From Syncephalis plumigaleata (taxonomy: Eukaryota > Zoopagomycota > Zoopagomycetes > Zoopagales > Piptocephalidaceae): DNA of 41,373 nucleotides. Of this stretch, positions 10,823 through 22,733 are shown in pieces. The DNA is taken from contig JAIXMF010000094.1 of the NCBI GenBank assembly GCA_025201365.1, positions 1-41,373 on the forward strand. Direction: 5' to 3'. The first letter of the stretch is position 1. Every line of letters starts with the position of its first letter. The notes beneath the pieces are model-generated. The model had not been told where the DNA came from. It did not search any database and saw only the letters and a program-made list of their open reading frames with translations. A program made the position numbers and the translations under genes.

Positions 10823-12324
10823 TTAGCCTAGACGTCGACCGGCAGGTGGAATAGGCCCGGTAGTTGATCGTGTCCATCGACGATACGTAGCATTGGGACG
10901 GCGTAGATCTCGTTGTTGCGACATGATAACGTGCCATCGTCGCATTAATGCATGCCATACATGAACGGCACGTCGTCGTTGTTCCGGATTAGCCGAGATA
11001 TTACAAATGATTCCCGTCATTTGTACGATACGAGCCATGGTCTCTCGTGTTTCACCATCAGCAGTGGCGGGTATCTTTGTGAATTGCGCTAATCATTATT
11101 AAGCGTATTAGTCATGTATATCTTAATAAATAAATATGTATATATATACTGTTGACTTACCTATAATCTGTTCAGAGATGGGTAGAAACACTTGATCGCG
11201 GAAACTTGTCAATATTTGTTCGCGTAGATTAAACGATTCAGGTACACGACGATTCAATAAGCTTTGCAATGGCATAAATACACAGAGTAAATAGGCTAGG
11301 ACATCAGTGTGGAAAAAGTGCCATGTATCCGCTAACCAGGGGAGTAGTGCATCCTCAGAGGGTAGATGTTGCAATTGCGCATTCAGGTTCAACATGCCAT
11401 GATTAAGAATACGAGTGAAATCCACCAGTAGTGTTGAACGATCTCGTTCATAGATGCACTGTCTTCATTGTAGAACACACATATAAATTACTTGAGAATA
11501 ACATCAGTAATGATAGCATCATCATCTACTTACTTTACCAATGCAGCCAAATCCTCCATACAGCCGTGAACAGCCTCGCCATTGAATAAAGGCAGTACAG
11601 TCATGCCGATCCGTGTCCAGTCGTCAATCATAGCTGCATCGGTGGCTTGTGCTACATCAAGCACGACACCGCGCGCATCCAATGACGATAGCGATTTTAG
11701 CGAGTTCGACGATGCATTATTACTTAGGAAGGCGTCCTTTCCCGTAGATTCAGGGTAGCCGTTCACCGGGATGCCTAACGTGTTAATAGCATTTATATTA
11801 CTACACGGTGTTGGTAAAACCATTGGTATCGCGCCATTACCTCCTGCACTAGCCACTCTCATCAGCGTATATTGATCGCGGTCTGCTTTGCCATAGAGTG
11901 GGTGTGCCCGTGTATTGCTAGGGGTCAATGCGTCGCGTTCCACCGAGGATGTAGTACCAGCTCGTGGCTTACCCTTACGCATACCGCTCGTCAACATGGG
12001 GATATCCGGCGATAGCGTGTGCATCGAGTAGTTGACATACTCGTCGGGTGAGAGACCAGCCGACGCGGGTGACTGATACGACGGCGACTTCTTCTGGGAT
12101 CTCGGCGATTTCAACGTCATCTTTGCTCGTTGCGTTATAGGCGACATTAGCAAACGACTCGGCTTGCCCGGTCGTAATGATTGCGCAAGCGACGCTTCAC
12201 CGGATGAGCCAGTACGTCCTCGCATTAAATATCCATCGCCAGCTGTTGTTGACTGCGATATAGCAGAGGAGGATGCAGGTGGTTTCACCCGTGCCGATGC
12301 CGCAACAATATCGAAAATATCCAT
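10823..12324 (-). CDS. HbrB/PRR5/Bit61-family TORC2 subunit, paralogue 1 (452 aa)
   Basis: Exons 12324-11534, 11462-11161 and 11088-10823 join in frame. The first 225 residues are Ser/Pro-rich and probably disordered. The HbrB domain begins around residue 240 with VLPLFNGEAVHGCMEDLAAL. It continues LLVDFTRILNHGMLNLNAQ, WHFFHTDVLAYLLCVFMPLQ and the FRDQVFLPISEQI helix, the order typical of the family (W-x-F-F-x-T-x-V-L-x-Y ... FRDxVxLP). HbrB in Aspergillus, Bit61/Bit2 in yeast and PRR5/Protor in animals are accessory subunits of TOR complex 2 at the plasma membrane, with Rictor/Avo3 as partner. Both introns lie at exactly the same positions and phases (2 and 1) as in the duplicated genes at 19224 and 35976, showing common descent. 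An in-frame upstream extension reaches 12426, but the ATG at 12324 is preferred. Confidence 0.82.
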
Positions 12325-12911
12325 GGTAATTGATAAGGTAAGATAATAAGCGAGAACAATAGCAAGAATTACCGTGTTGAGTGCAGATGTGGAACAGCGT
12401 ACCGGCGCAGCACCAGAACAACGCAATTACAGTAGCCACAAGAGTATCCTTAACAATAAAGAATTAATAGCCGTATACGCAAATGAATAAGTGATGTAGA
12501 GCAAAAGTAAAGTGATAGGAATAGTGGGAGAACAAGAGTGAGGAGAAGGAAAAGAAGAGTAAACTTTAAAAAAATACTTTTCTGAGACTGTAAACATTGA
12601 GGATATTGTGAGGAGAGAGTGAATGAATGGATAACCGTTTGAGTAATGCGTGGTGTGTCAAGTGGCATCTCCTGTGTTTTATGAGTGAATGTAATAAGCC
12701 ACTACTACTACTGTCATCATCATCATCATCATCATTGATCATTGATCAGGAAAAGAAAAACAAGATAAACAATTGAAATAGAGATGGAGTTTGAAATGAG
12801 TTAACTATTTGTTGGTTGCACTCGTGGCAAAACAATACTGCGTGTTATCTCTTTAGTTAGTATCATTTTTTATTTGTTTGCTATTCCATCTACACTTACT
12901 TTGTTGTTGCA
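12325..12911. other. Divergent promoter region
   Basis: About 590 bp between two divergently transcribed starts (HbrB paralogue 1 on minus, transporter on plus). It includes a (CAT)n tract near 12714-12736 followed by a doubled TGATCAT. No further gene was seen. Confidence 0.55.
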
Positions 12912-14420
12912 ATGTTGACAAGAGCCGCTACTCGACGTCAAAAGGAGGATTCCAGTAGTCCTGATGAGGACACGCCGTTGCAAGCTGCTTCGTCTATTGA
13001 ACCATCTGTGAAGGAAAAGAAGAGTGCTACATCCAGTGATTACTCGTACATGTGGCTTGCCTCTTACTTTTTCTTCAATCTTACCTTAACCCTATACAAT
13101 AAGGCCGTGCTACAAACGCTCAAATTCGGTTTTCCATGGACACTCACTGGTATACATGCGTTTTTTGGCACGCTAGGTGCTTGGCTACTAGCTCAGACTG
13201 GTGTGTTTACACCGGCCAAACTTAGTGCGCGTGAATACTATGTGATGATACTGTTCTCCATTCTGTATACCATTAATATCGCAGTGAGCAATGTATCATT
13301 GTAAGTAGTGATGCTTGTTTGTTAGTTTATTTGTCTTTGTTAACCAATTAATGTAAATAGACATATGGTGACCGTACCTGTAAGCGATAAATAGATATAA
13401 CATCAGACAATACGTGCAATCCACTAATCTTCGCGTAGTTTCACCAAGTAGTACGAGCCATGACACCTGTGTTCACCGTGATACTATCCTGGTGGTTCCT
13501 AGGTCGTACCTATTCCGCTATGACATTCTTATCCCTTGTACCGGTAAGTGTTTATTAGTTGTTCATTGTAGATTATTTAACTGACACGCTATCATAGTTG
13601 ATTCTAGGCATTTCCCTAGCTACATTTGGCGAATACAATTATACGGCACTTGGTGAGTACACTCGGTACAAGCTAGGATAATGGAAATGTCATGTCATAC
13701 TCATACTTATACTATAAATAGGCTTTTTCCTAACCGTATTAGGAGCCGTTCTAGCAGCGATAAAGACCATCGTTACCAATCGAGTACAAGTGGGTGGATT
13801 AAAGTTACATCCGCTCGATTTACTCTTGCGTATGTCGCCCTTGGCTTGTATTCAAACGGTGATTTACGCGTTCATCACGGGTGAATCAACTGCATTAGCT
13901 CAGTTCATCTCAACGGAAATGAACTGGCGAGTGGCAGTAATACTATCAGTCAATGGCATGATCGCTTTCATGTTGAATGTCGTCAGTTTCACCGCCAATA
14001 AAAAGACATCAGCGCTTACAATGACAGTGGCCGGTAAGTGTTTCTTTCTTTATTTGTTAAATGAGTCGAATCTACTGATTCATCCTAAATTAACACGATA
14101 CCACTTGCAGGCAATGTCAAGCAAGTACTATCGATTGTCATGGCTGTATTCTTGTTCAATCTCACCATTACAGGAATAAATGCCTTGGGTATTGCCATTA
14201 CATTATTAGGTGGTAAGTTGGATTGAAGTGTTATATTTCATCTAATAATTCATCATTGAATAATACATGTATATAACGGATAATACGATTAATAGGTGCA
14301 TGGTACACGTAAGTCATTATTTACTAATTAAATTGTTTCGATGATTAACCAATACTATTCATCTATCATAGGGCAATTGAATACCAAGAGAAACAGCGTA
14401 AAGTACAAAAAACCGAATAA
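12912..14420 (+). CDS. Triose-phosphate-transporter family (SLC35E-like) membrane carrier (347 aa)
   Basis: Eight exons: 12912-13300, 13361-13379, 13439-13543, 13598-13652, 13722-14033, 14111-14212, 14296-14308 and 14372-14420. All join in frame. A 45-residue hydrophilic N-terminus precedes about ten membrane segments. Family signatures are FFFNLTLTLYNKAVL in the first helix, FHQVVRAMTPVFTV, and KTIVTNR plus TALTM-like (SALTMTVAGNVKQVL) in the second EamA/TPT half. The size matches the usual 320-400 aa. Fungal members sit in Golgi or ER membranes and exchange nucleotide sugars or phosphorylated metabolites; the substrate cannot be told from sequence. Exons 2 (19 nt) and 7 (13 nt) are unusually small, yet both restore conserved family residues (HMVTVP and GAWYT). 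Confidence 0.92.
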
Positions 14421-14456
14421 AGCATAGATTTTTTGTATTGCTCGTGATTTATTCGT

Positions 14457-16441
14457 CTACTCGTTTTGCCTTTCCAATTTCTGTAATTGTGGCTTTCCAT
14501 TCTCGTCCAATGCTACCTTGAATCCTGCTTCAGCCAAGGCAGGATGTTGTGATGCTGCCACCGGTGTTAATTGCGCAACAAGCTCTTGATTGGCCATATT
14601 GTCCTCTAGAAGACATCGAACAGCCATAATGGCATATTCACGTATAAATGGATTACGATCATCCATAGAACACTGGCCTAGTATTAGAGCTAGTCCACCC
14701 AGTTCTCTAATCTATTGATAATAACAATACGAGAATGATTATTGACAATGCGACAACTATCGTTATCATCAATAATGCTTACCTGATCCTGAATGGTGAC
14801 TTGTTGATATGCCACATTACCTAAAAGTCGTACTGTATCTCGTTTGACGCAGTTGAAACCATCGAAATCAATTTGACTTGATGCCGATGTTGCTTTATTA
14901 GCACTGCTATTTGATACAGGTGTAGCACGCGGAATTGCTTGTTCAGAAGCACCCAATAGTTCTATACTCCATTAGTTAGCTTATATTACTATATATATAT
15001 ATATATATATATATCACTCTACCAATAGTACGTGGTATTAATCCTTCAAGTTGACCAATGAGTATCGGTTGTACCAATGACTGATGAATTAATATTTGTA
15101 AAAGTAATAAAAGACACGCACAGTGATCATCAAATGGCATAGTCAATGATGACGATGATGATGACGATGATGATGATGCTGTTGTATCTGTATCATTAAT
15201 AGCAGAAGAAGAAGAACGTAATAGCTTGATCGATTGTAGGGCAATATCCTGATACAATTCATGGATTGCATTCATATTCTCTGATTCGAATAAATAATCG
15301 GTATTTGTGTTAAGATGAGCATCTATAAATTTGAGAGCAATCGCTAATGGTGATGATAACCAACGTGTTCTAATACAGAATAACATTCATTCATTCATTT
15401 ACTCATTCATTACTTGACTAGTGTTCAATTGATTCACTCACCTGTTATGAGGAGAATAGAGTGTTTGTACTAGTGGTGACAATAGATTATGCTCCATATA
15501 TGTAATAATAAGCGTATGTAATAGTTCGAAATCTTCATTTTGCTCATTCTTATGCAAATGATCAGCCCATGATAGAATATCACCCAGTAGCCATGTTACA
15601 TCCTGTATTAACAATCGACTAATACGTGAACTGAATTTACACGAATTAACCAGAAATACAAGGAATACCATTCGTGTTGATGCATCATCTGTATAAACTA
15701 TAGATCTAACTCATTCATAGTAAGTTGACTGTTTAACGACGTAGCAACATCTATTCAGTACCTAAGTGCATCACTATCCTTTGTAAGATACGTGTGCCAT
15801 AACTGCCAGGCAACTTGTTCATTATTAGCGATTAGATTGCATAACGACTGGACGGCCACTTTAATGGTCAGTTGCTCTAAAAGAATAGTGCATTTGCATT
15901 GTTATTATAGATTCTAATCGTATCACTCATTGTACCTGTTGCCATATCGTTACTAGCTTGAACGGTAGTTGGTACAGTGGCCATCACTGTAAGTATCAAC
16001 GTAACCAATTGATGTTCCCTGTGAACAAGTGATAGAATCAATGACATGAGCTATAACGACATCCACTACAGTCAATACATACATGATAGCCTGTTGATTT
16101 TGCGGTGAATTCGGTGCAAGTCCTCGTAATAATCGTAATACAGCAAGTGTAGACGCTATATAAACTCGTGAATCCTTCTGCCATTCATTGTTCAATATCT
16201 CAGCAATGGAATGAAGCAACAGCCACGCAGATTCATCTTTGGCAAAGCTTTCACTATATTAATAGTTGCATTGCGCGCTAAGTAGATTCGTTAAATAGCT
16301 AGTTAATAAATACTATTACCGTGTGGTAGACAAGCATTCCACTAGTGATCCAATACACGTTGCCACTTTAACGTCATTATCAGGCTCATTTTGCTTTAAA
16401 CGTTCCAGCACTTGTTCATTCAAAATAGTAAGCAATTCCAT
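14457..16441 (-). CDS. ATXN10: Ataxin-10 / Ctr86 family armadillo-like protein (511 aa)
   Basis: Eight minus-strand exons: 16441-16320, 16253-16083, 16018-15936, 15876-15762, 15705-15442, 15369-15023, 14961-14783 and 14711-14457. All join in frame to 511 aa (yeast Ctr86 563, human ATXN10 475). Helical repeats include LRLLRGLAPNSPQNQ (the family's LRNLCAGxxxNQ). The diagnostic C-terminal ataxin-10 homology region is also clear: VKRDTVRLLGNVAYQ, IRELGGLALILGQCSMDDRN and PFIREYAIMAVRCLLEDN. An acidic/Ser-rich insert with nine consecutive serines lies in exon 6. Family members are cytoplasmic scaffold proteins with roles in cytokinesis and survival; the molecular activity is not settled. The gene stops 37 nt from the end of the convergent transporter gene. 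Confidence 0.92.
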
Positions 16442-16859
16442 ATTCGAAGGAGAAAGAATTGGATGATTTTTAATTCGAATAATAATAAATAATAAGCAAA
16501 TGTGAAAAATAATGGAATAGTTTTAGTAAGCTATGATGAATTGACAGGAACATTTAGTAAAGGACAACATGGATGCTTGTTTTATTCAATGCATTGTTAT
16601 AATGGCATTCGAGATGATTCAGATAGCAATCTTCAATCAAGCAGAATGAAATGATGCCGTAGTACATGTGCTACCGAGCAACATCTTCTATGCATTGAGA
16701 AGCATTCATCAGTTTGTACAGTTTGATGTCTCAATTGCTACTATAGTTGATTTATTCAATTAATCATCCAGTTCATAGAAAGTATTAGCATGTATTATGG
16801 TTTAATGACGTATAAACACTACACTTACTAACTAATATAATATGATTTATTGATGTTAG
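16442..16859. other. Intergenic, AT-rich
   Basis: Holds the ataxin-10 5' flank and the 3' flank of the F-box gene. No other feature was seen. Confidence 0.5.
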
Positions 16860-18492
16860 TTACAATTCACCGTATTCCTGTATAATTTGCATGCGGTTGT
16901 AAACGGAGCTACATAGTATACCAACCATTGTATATATCTTTATCTCTTCTCTCGGAATTGCAGTCTTTGATTTGCGTAATACTTTTTTTGTATTAATATC
17001 CACAAGTAATTTAGGATCTTTCAAATCCTGGGGTGTAATTAAGTATAAGCTTCCTATGACATGATGATATGACTCCGCGCCTGGAAATCGTAATATTTGA
17101 TCGTCACTACAAAATACATCTGTCCATATTTCCTCAGGGATACCCTTTAAATATTTACATTTAAATCCGAGCTGTAGCACTGGGATTGGCAGATGGTTAT
17201 CAGATATAGTATAACAGTTTTGTGGCGTGTTACATTGGCCGCCTAATGCTGCATCATGAATTATAAAGGAATAGTCTTCCTCGTCTCTAACTAGCTGTAG
17301 TATCATGTGTGAGTCAGGTGAATTAAAAGCGAATTCTAGACGATCTGGCAGGATTTCATAAGGTAATTCAAACCAGCCATTTCGCAATTGTACAACAGGA
17401 TTATTGCTCGAGAACTGATAAAGTGCCCATTCAATACGATCTGTTTTATCACCTTTGACTAGTCTTGCCGTGTATACTATTGCTGTATTATTGGTTGTTT
17501 TGTAGAAACGAGTTGCATGCCATGTATTACCAATGTTTCCTGGACACATGATACTATTTTCTATATCGAATACCATTATCTCGTCTGAATATATTTATTA
17601 TTAGTATTACATATATTGTATCATTATACAATTTCTGCGCCTACCTTTAAAAATTAATATATCATCGACTGTCTCTTCTAATTGACGCACTAGCAATACC
17701 CATTTCCCTTTAATTTTTTTTCACTTCATATGGTGCTGGAACATCGAATGTAGTTAAAACGTCATCATATTTGCGGGTAAATATTGCTACATTATAGTCG
17801 GTATCGTACTCGTATCTAAAAGGAAATACGGCTATGTAATGATCACCCGGGACAAACTCATAATCAGTATCGGTACCATTATCTAGCGAAACAGCATTGG
17901 GTAATGTAGGGAATGTACTTTCACATTCAATATTATTGCTTGATCTAAGATTTGAATGTGGTAGAAGCTCCAAAGCATAATAATTTTGCGTTCTAAGTTT
18001 GTCTGAATGCTCCCCTCCTATAATCGCTAGATTATTAAACGTAACTCGCGTGTGATGCCTTATTTTATCCGGGTACCGTCCCATATAAATACGCGTGGTC
18101 TTGCATCGTCCATATCGCCAATTATTCTCGGTGCTCACTCGTCGACGATATGTGTTGTACCAGTCCACATTCTCTAGTAGATCGGATCTTTTCTCCGATG
18201 TACATGGATTGTTGACATCCGTGCGTATACACCATAATAAGAATTCCATTTCTTTGTCGTAATAGGTCCCCGATAGGAAATCCCTATGATATAGTTGTTG
18301 CCATAATGCTCTATCATTTCGAATACTGCTTCTTAACGAGCGACAACATGCTGATAAACGCACTAATTCGATATGACCCAGTAGACTACGGAAGATACGC
18401 TGATCCTGAAACGGAAGACTATTCAGACAAACTAGTAATCTACAAGACGAGTTGGAATTACTCGATATCTCAGTAGTAGTAGTAGTAGACAT
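16860..18492 (-). CDS. F-box protein with an apparent one-base frameshift
   Basis: Two minus-strand exons, 18492-17645 and 17584-16860. The N-terminus after a Thr/Ser stretch carries an F-box-like helix set (about residues 20-70: LPFQDQRIFRSLLGHIELVR, LSACCRSLRSSI, LWQQLYHRDF). This is the motif that binds Skp1 in SCF ubiquitin ligases. The rest (about 450 aa) is beta-rich with no recognised repeat and is likely the substrate-binding part. The frame closes early at an eight-adenine run (17714-17721). Immediately beyond it the next frame continues in coding quality to the donor at 17645, which joins exon 2 in phase. One base fewer in the run would give a 523-aa product. This is either a homopolymer sequencing error or a real disruption. 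An alternative start lies at 18537. The same signalosome-SCF pathway is represented by CSN7 in this window. Confidence 0.72.
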
Positions 18493-19223
18493 AGTGGAAT
18501 GGAATAAGAAAGGCGATATGAGATAGAGAAATACCATTACTTTTAAATGTTCAAGAAAAGGAGGACAAGAACAACGAAGAACCAAACAACAACAAACAAC
18601 TTATCCATGATGGTTATTGCTACTCACATCTAAATACATGAGTTTTAGTATGTTGTTTTATACAGTATAATAATAGTAATGAAGAAGAAAGTCATATATT
18701 GTACTAAAACGCAGGGCACTTGCCATTTATAAACAGTCGTGTTCGTGTGTCCATTATACGAATGGTCGTCTGCAATGTTCACGCGAACAAACACATACAA
18801 GCACGCTCATTCACTCATTCACGAGTCACATGTATACAGACCCGCACGGCCAACGAATGCTGAAGGCCCTTGAAATGCAGCTGACATGCGTGCATCTCAA
18901 CTTGTCCCGTCTCTCTTCGCTCTTCTCTTCTCTCTTTCCTCTCGTCCGTTCACTCGCTCACTTTTTGTTCTTTCTCTCGCTTTCTTCGTTCCTTGCTCGT
19001 TTGTTCCCGTCTTCTATTCCTTATTTCTCCTTTTTTTCCATTGTTAATAACAACAACAATAATAATAATACTTTCCATAATACCTGCCATCTTTGTTTAT
19101 ACACGACACCATCAGTTCTTGTCATATCTTTGTTCAAATTGTTGTAGAGTCTCCGTCATTTATTAGATATACTATCACCATCATCATCATCATTATCATA
19201 TCATCATATCACCATCATTCAGC
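18493..19223. other. Upstream region of HbrB paralogue 2
   Basis: Contains TATAAA at 18728-18733, a long pyrimidine-rich CT tract (about 18905-19035) and a (CAT/ATC)n stretch (about 19170-19215) just before the ATG at 19224. Such CT tracts are common in fungal core promoters. Apart from the final 20-50 bp, none of this is present upstream of the duplicate gene at 35976. Confidence 0.5.
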
Positions 19224-21126
19224 ATGGCCCTATCCCGGTTTTTAGCCTCAAACGAGGAAACAAAACTAAACCCCGAAAGCCCTACTAGTAACCAGTTCCA
19301 TTTCCTATTAAATGACGACTACGTGGACCCTGTGCCGGAAGGTATTATTATAGACGATCAACCAATCGAGTTTCCACATCGTCGTTCAATTGACATGTCA
19401 GAAACCGAGCATGAGTCATTCGCTGTTGATGCCATTGCTGGCAGTCTATTGCTCGACGAACGATGTCGATACATGTCCAACACCTCTGGATGGTCGTACT
19501 ATCGTGCAAGCAAGCGTGGACAACAGTCGCCCAATCCTTTGTATCGCGATATAGACACGGAATCACTATCGGATGATGACTACGTACCAGGAGCCGCGCT
19601 TAATAGCACCTGCTCAACTCCCACTTCCACCGAGGGCATTCTTTCATCCCGCGGTGGATTCCGTCTTTTACGACCTCGAGGCTCGTTCTTCTCCCTTCAT
19701 TCAAACTCGTCCGATCGTAGTAAGAAAGCCGATAGAAAGCGACAGCGTCCGAATCTACGAGTAGATACATCGGGCAGACCGCAACGAGAATCGTTCTTTG
19801 ATATGCTAAGCGATCAAAGTGGCAGTCAACTATTCGGCTGTTTCAAGTCTAACTCGCATAACGCGCTCTACGACTGTCGTCCACGCACCTCGTCATTACC
19901 TCATGTTGATCGAGGTCGAAAAGTAACGGATTTATTCCCGTTCAGTAGTAGTAATAATAATAATAGTAGTAACAACAATAACACCGGCCATAGTAATACT
20001 ACTCAGCAAGGACGACCACGACGATCTTCTGATCAGCATTTAGCACCAGCACCTGAGAAACGACGTCCCAAACTTGCCATTAGCGTGCCCAACCTACAGA
20101 ATCGCATCCAACGTTGTGCATCCTCATTGGGCTTGCTACGTAGCACCTCGTCCATTCCACATTCGCCTGCCTCGGATGTAGGCCAGACACCCGTTACACC
20201 AGATCAAGGCTACTACTCGCCCGGTCTATTCAGTATGAGTGACCTGGATGGTGATAGCACTAAAGGACAGGTGACGCGGAAGCAGACCGACAATCAAGAT
20301 ACGTACACGGCCAATGAAATCGACGAATACTACGACGACGAGTTTCCCGGTGCACTGCCAGTTTCAGCAACCGATTCCCTCGATGCCGGCAATCTAATTA
20401 GCGAGGTCATCTCGGCTAATAAAGACTATGGCGCACCAGACGAATGGCAGGATGTGTTCATTAGACTTATGGCTTTATTTAACGAAGAGTATGTCAGCGC
20501 TTGTCTCGAGGATATTGCCCTCGTGGTAAGGTAAGCTAATCGTTCATCGTATTGTACGCATTGCCGTTCCACCCGCGCTAATCCATCCAATAGACGCTGC
20601 GCTGTACGAAGAATCCCTGAAAATATAAAAGATAGCATTACTACATTTTTAGATGCTGGAATGTACGCGTTATACTCGCGAATTGCAGGGTTGACCGGTC
20701 CCACACTACTCGCGGAAATGGCACGTCTTTGGCGGCATTTCCACTCGCACATAATGTCGTATCTAGGAGCGGCATTCCGCGGAATACGTCACTTTTCAGT
20801 GCGCGACCTATTGTTGTGCAGTTTTCGTGATCACATATTCCTTCCGATGGCCAAGCCACTTGAAGGTACGCGCTACCATCATATAAATGCAAATACAATA
20901 CTAATGCTCATGCGATGTAGATGCGTTTTCCCTTTTAAAAGCCGATGATAACATTCGACGCAAAGAGGAAGCTGCCAGTGTAGTGCAAATGTGCGGTCTA
21001 CTACTCAATGCATCGCGATCATGTCCCTGTCAGGCTGATGTGGCCGCTATTTGGAAGCGACTAACCGCCCAATGGCGATCAGTCAGCGTCAAGCATCTCC
21101 CTATTCCATTAACTGCATACGTTTAG
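19224..21126 (+). CDS. HbrB/PRR5/Bit61-family TORC2 subunit, paralogue 2a (594 aa)
   Basis: Exons 19224-20530, 20594-20865 and 20921-21126 join in frame. Residues 1-400 are largely disordered and Ser/Arg-rich with an Asn/Ser tract near residue 245. The HbrB domain starts around residue 410 (RLMALFNEEYVSACLEDIAL). It continues with SITTFLDAGMYALYSRIAG, WRHFHSHIMSYLGAAF, LLLCSFRDHIFLPMAK and a C-terminal helical part ending LPIPLTAYV. Intron positions and phases equal those in the HbrB gene at 10823-12324, and aligned segments (CIYERDRSTLLVDF / CAVRRIPENIKDSI) support paralogy. TORC2 membership is known for the family; the specific role is inferred. The gene lies in a direct duplication; its copy is at 35976. 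Confidence 0.82.
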
Positions 21127-21750
21127 CCCATTTCTTTCTTTTCTCTACGTTTATTATATATCGAATCTAACGTGTATTTTTATCATTTATTCGCAACATT
21201 TTTTTATTAGAAGCCATTGCTTCTCAATTATGAGATCATTAAATATACTAGAACCCAATAAATATCAGGCTGTATTGAGTTACACGCATCAACAAATATC
21301 AATACTAGATTAATAATACTTTGTATGTTGTATTGATTGGCCGTTATCTCCAAGTTCATGACTGTTATTGGCAATGACATGCTTCGTAAATGGCAAATGC
21401 GAGCAAGCTAGAATGAGCAATCGAATGATAATATTATGCCCTGTCTATGCAGAAACAAGGTATTCAAATGAACTAGACTGCTACTACATCCACATCAAGT
21501 ATTAATAAAAGTAATGATATCAACATGAATGAATCCATTATTAGTGTCGTAAGAAGAATATACCATTGGTGATTAGTTTGACTAATAAATATTTATTTAA
21601 TATGCTATATAATTTATTTACTATAGAATGAATGAGCAAATGAACACATTACATCGTGCAATACAATAAAGCAACAAGCATGATTACACCTGACATTTAC
21701 TATCGTTGTTATTTGTTATTATTATTTATTGTTATTATTAGAATAAAAAG

Positions 21751-21937
21751 GCGGTTCGGCGCACTCGGTCGAAGGTGAAAAGACCGGCGCACCGTCCGAC
21801 AGTCCGTTGCAAGCAACTGCAACTGCCGACCTTCCCAAAAATCGGTCTGATTACTTCTCTCCGTTGGAGAGATATCAGCAATCAAACTGATAAGAACAGA
21901 TACTACACTTGATCTAAGCCAATGGCTAGAGAGGATT
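21751..21937 (-). ncRNA. U2: U2 spliceosomal snRNA, copy 1
   Basis: Read on the minus strand, the RNA begins (A)ATCCTCTCTAGCC with stem I AGCC/GGCT. It continues with the nearly invariant U2 5' region AGATCAAGTGTAGTATCTG followed by TTCTTATCAGTTTGAT. GUAGUA is the branch-site recognition element that pairs with the UACUAAC seen in this window's introns. Stem IIa CTCTCC-AAC-GGAGAG follows, then an Sm site ATTTTTGG (21842-21835). The 3' half contains a GGTGCGC..GTGCGCC / CGGTC..GACCG hairpin before a T-rich end. A length near 187 nt fits U2 (human 188). The exact 3' end is estimated. The gene is transcribed convergently to the HbrB gene, about 625 nt from its stop. Confidence 0.95.
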
Positions 21938-22061
21938 ACCCGTCCATCATTGGCTGTCGTGGCTCGCGCGCCTTTAATCGGCCGTATTACTAGTGGGATC
22001 ACCACCTCGGCAACTGGCCTCCTTGAACCAATGGACACACATGCACACACACGCGCACTGG

Positions 22062-22446
22062 TATAAATATGTCAACCACACCATCACCCATGCTACAAAT
22101 TGCTTTTTCATTTTTACTCTTTTTTCCCCTTCTACTATTCTTTCGTTAATAAAGCGTTTACACCGCGTATTTGTTTATTTATTAGTTTATTCGTGTTCTC
22201 GTGTCAGCCATGTCTCTACCCTCTACGCCTTCATACTCGTTGTGTGTCGTCGTGCCACTATCGTTCTGGTGGTGGTGCGGCCAATGACCTCAAGGATCCA
22301 CGCGTTAGAGGGAGAATAAACACGCCACCTTCGCTGAAGGCGCCGACGTATCCATACGACTGAGGCTGCTTTTTGGTATTAGGATGGCTACATGCATTCC
22401 TACTTGCATCATCAAACTGAGCGGTAGTTCTGCAATGGCAGTTGCT
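22062..22446 (+). other. Conserved non-coding tail of the duplication, with TATA and hairpins
   Basis: A TATAAATA box (22062-22069) is followed by about 300 nt kept in both copies of the duplication although no reading frame survives in both. It contains a CCTTC-GCT-GAAGG hairpin and a CGTA-TCCA-TACG hairpin close together (about 22325-22360), then a T5 run. It could be an uncharacterised small RNA gene, part of the divergent U2 regulatory region, or merely young duplicated DNA. No known RNA family was recognised. Confidence 0.35.
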
Positions 22447-22733
22447 GCTACAGATACATATATCCATTAGTTTTGTAGATATAAATAAAGAATTGTAACA
22501 TTTGAACATCAATCATTCGAATGGTTTAATGTCTACTATTTCATGTGTAATAACCACACCAATGCTAAAGTGTAATGCTAGATCGACTACATCCTCTAAT
22601 GTATACCCAGTAAATAGTATGGAGTATACAACAACGATATTGCTATGTAATAAAATGGCCATAATGATGTTTATTAAGATGTGCAATAATAATAATGATA
22701 ATAATATGGTTTTCATACAAGCAATACTGGTAG

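Larger units (their letters stand above)
19205..22446 (+). repeat. Segmental duplication, unit 1 (HbrB gene + U2 snRNA)
   Basis: About 3.24 kb that is near-identical to 35957-39179 in the same orientation. Homology begins sharply about 19 nt before the ATG, or up to 50 nt earlier if the shared CAT-repeat tract is counted. It ends at GCAATGGCAGTTGCT (22432-22446). It includes the whole gene, its 3' flank (21127-21750, AT-rich with no other gene), the U2 gene and an unexplained conserved tail. Differences are scattered substitutions, short indels in AT-rich parts and a replaced stretch near 21590-21635. By eye identity is well above 95%. Confidence 0.95.

Noticed and set aside
21709-22050. Arg/Ser-rich frame over the U2 gene
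   Set aside because: It is conserved only because U2 RNA is identical there; the sequence is fully explained by the snRNA.
22100-22363. Short plus-strand frames downstream of the TATAAATA near U2
   Set aside because: One-base length differences between the two duplication units put the frames out of register, and an early stop appears in one copy. They are therefore not conserved as protein.
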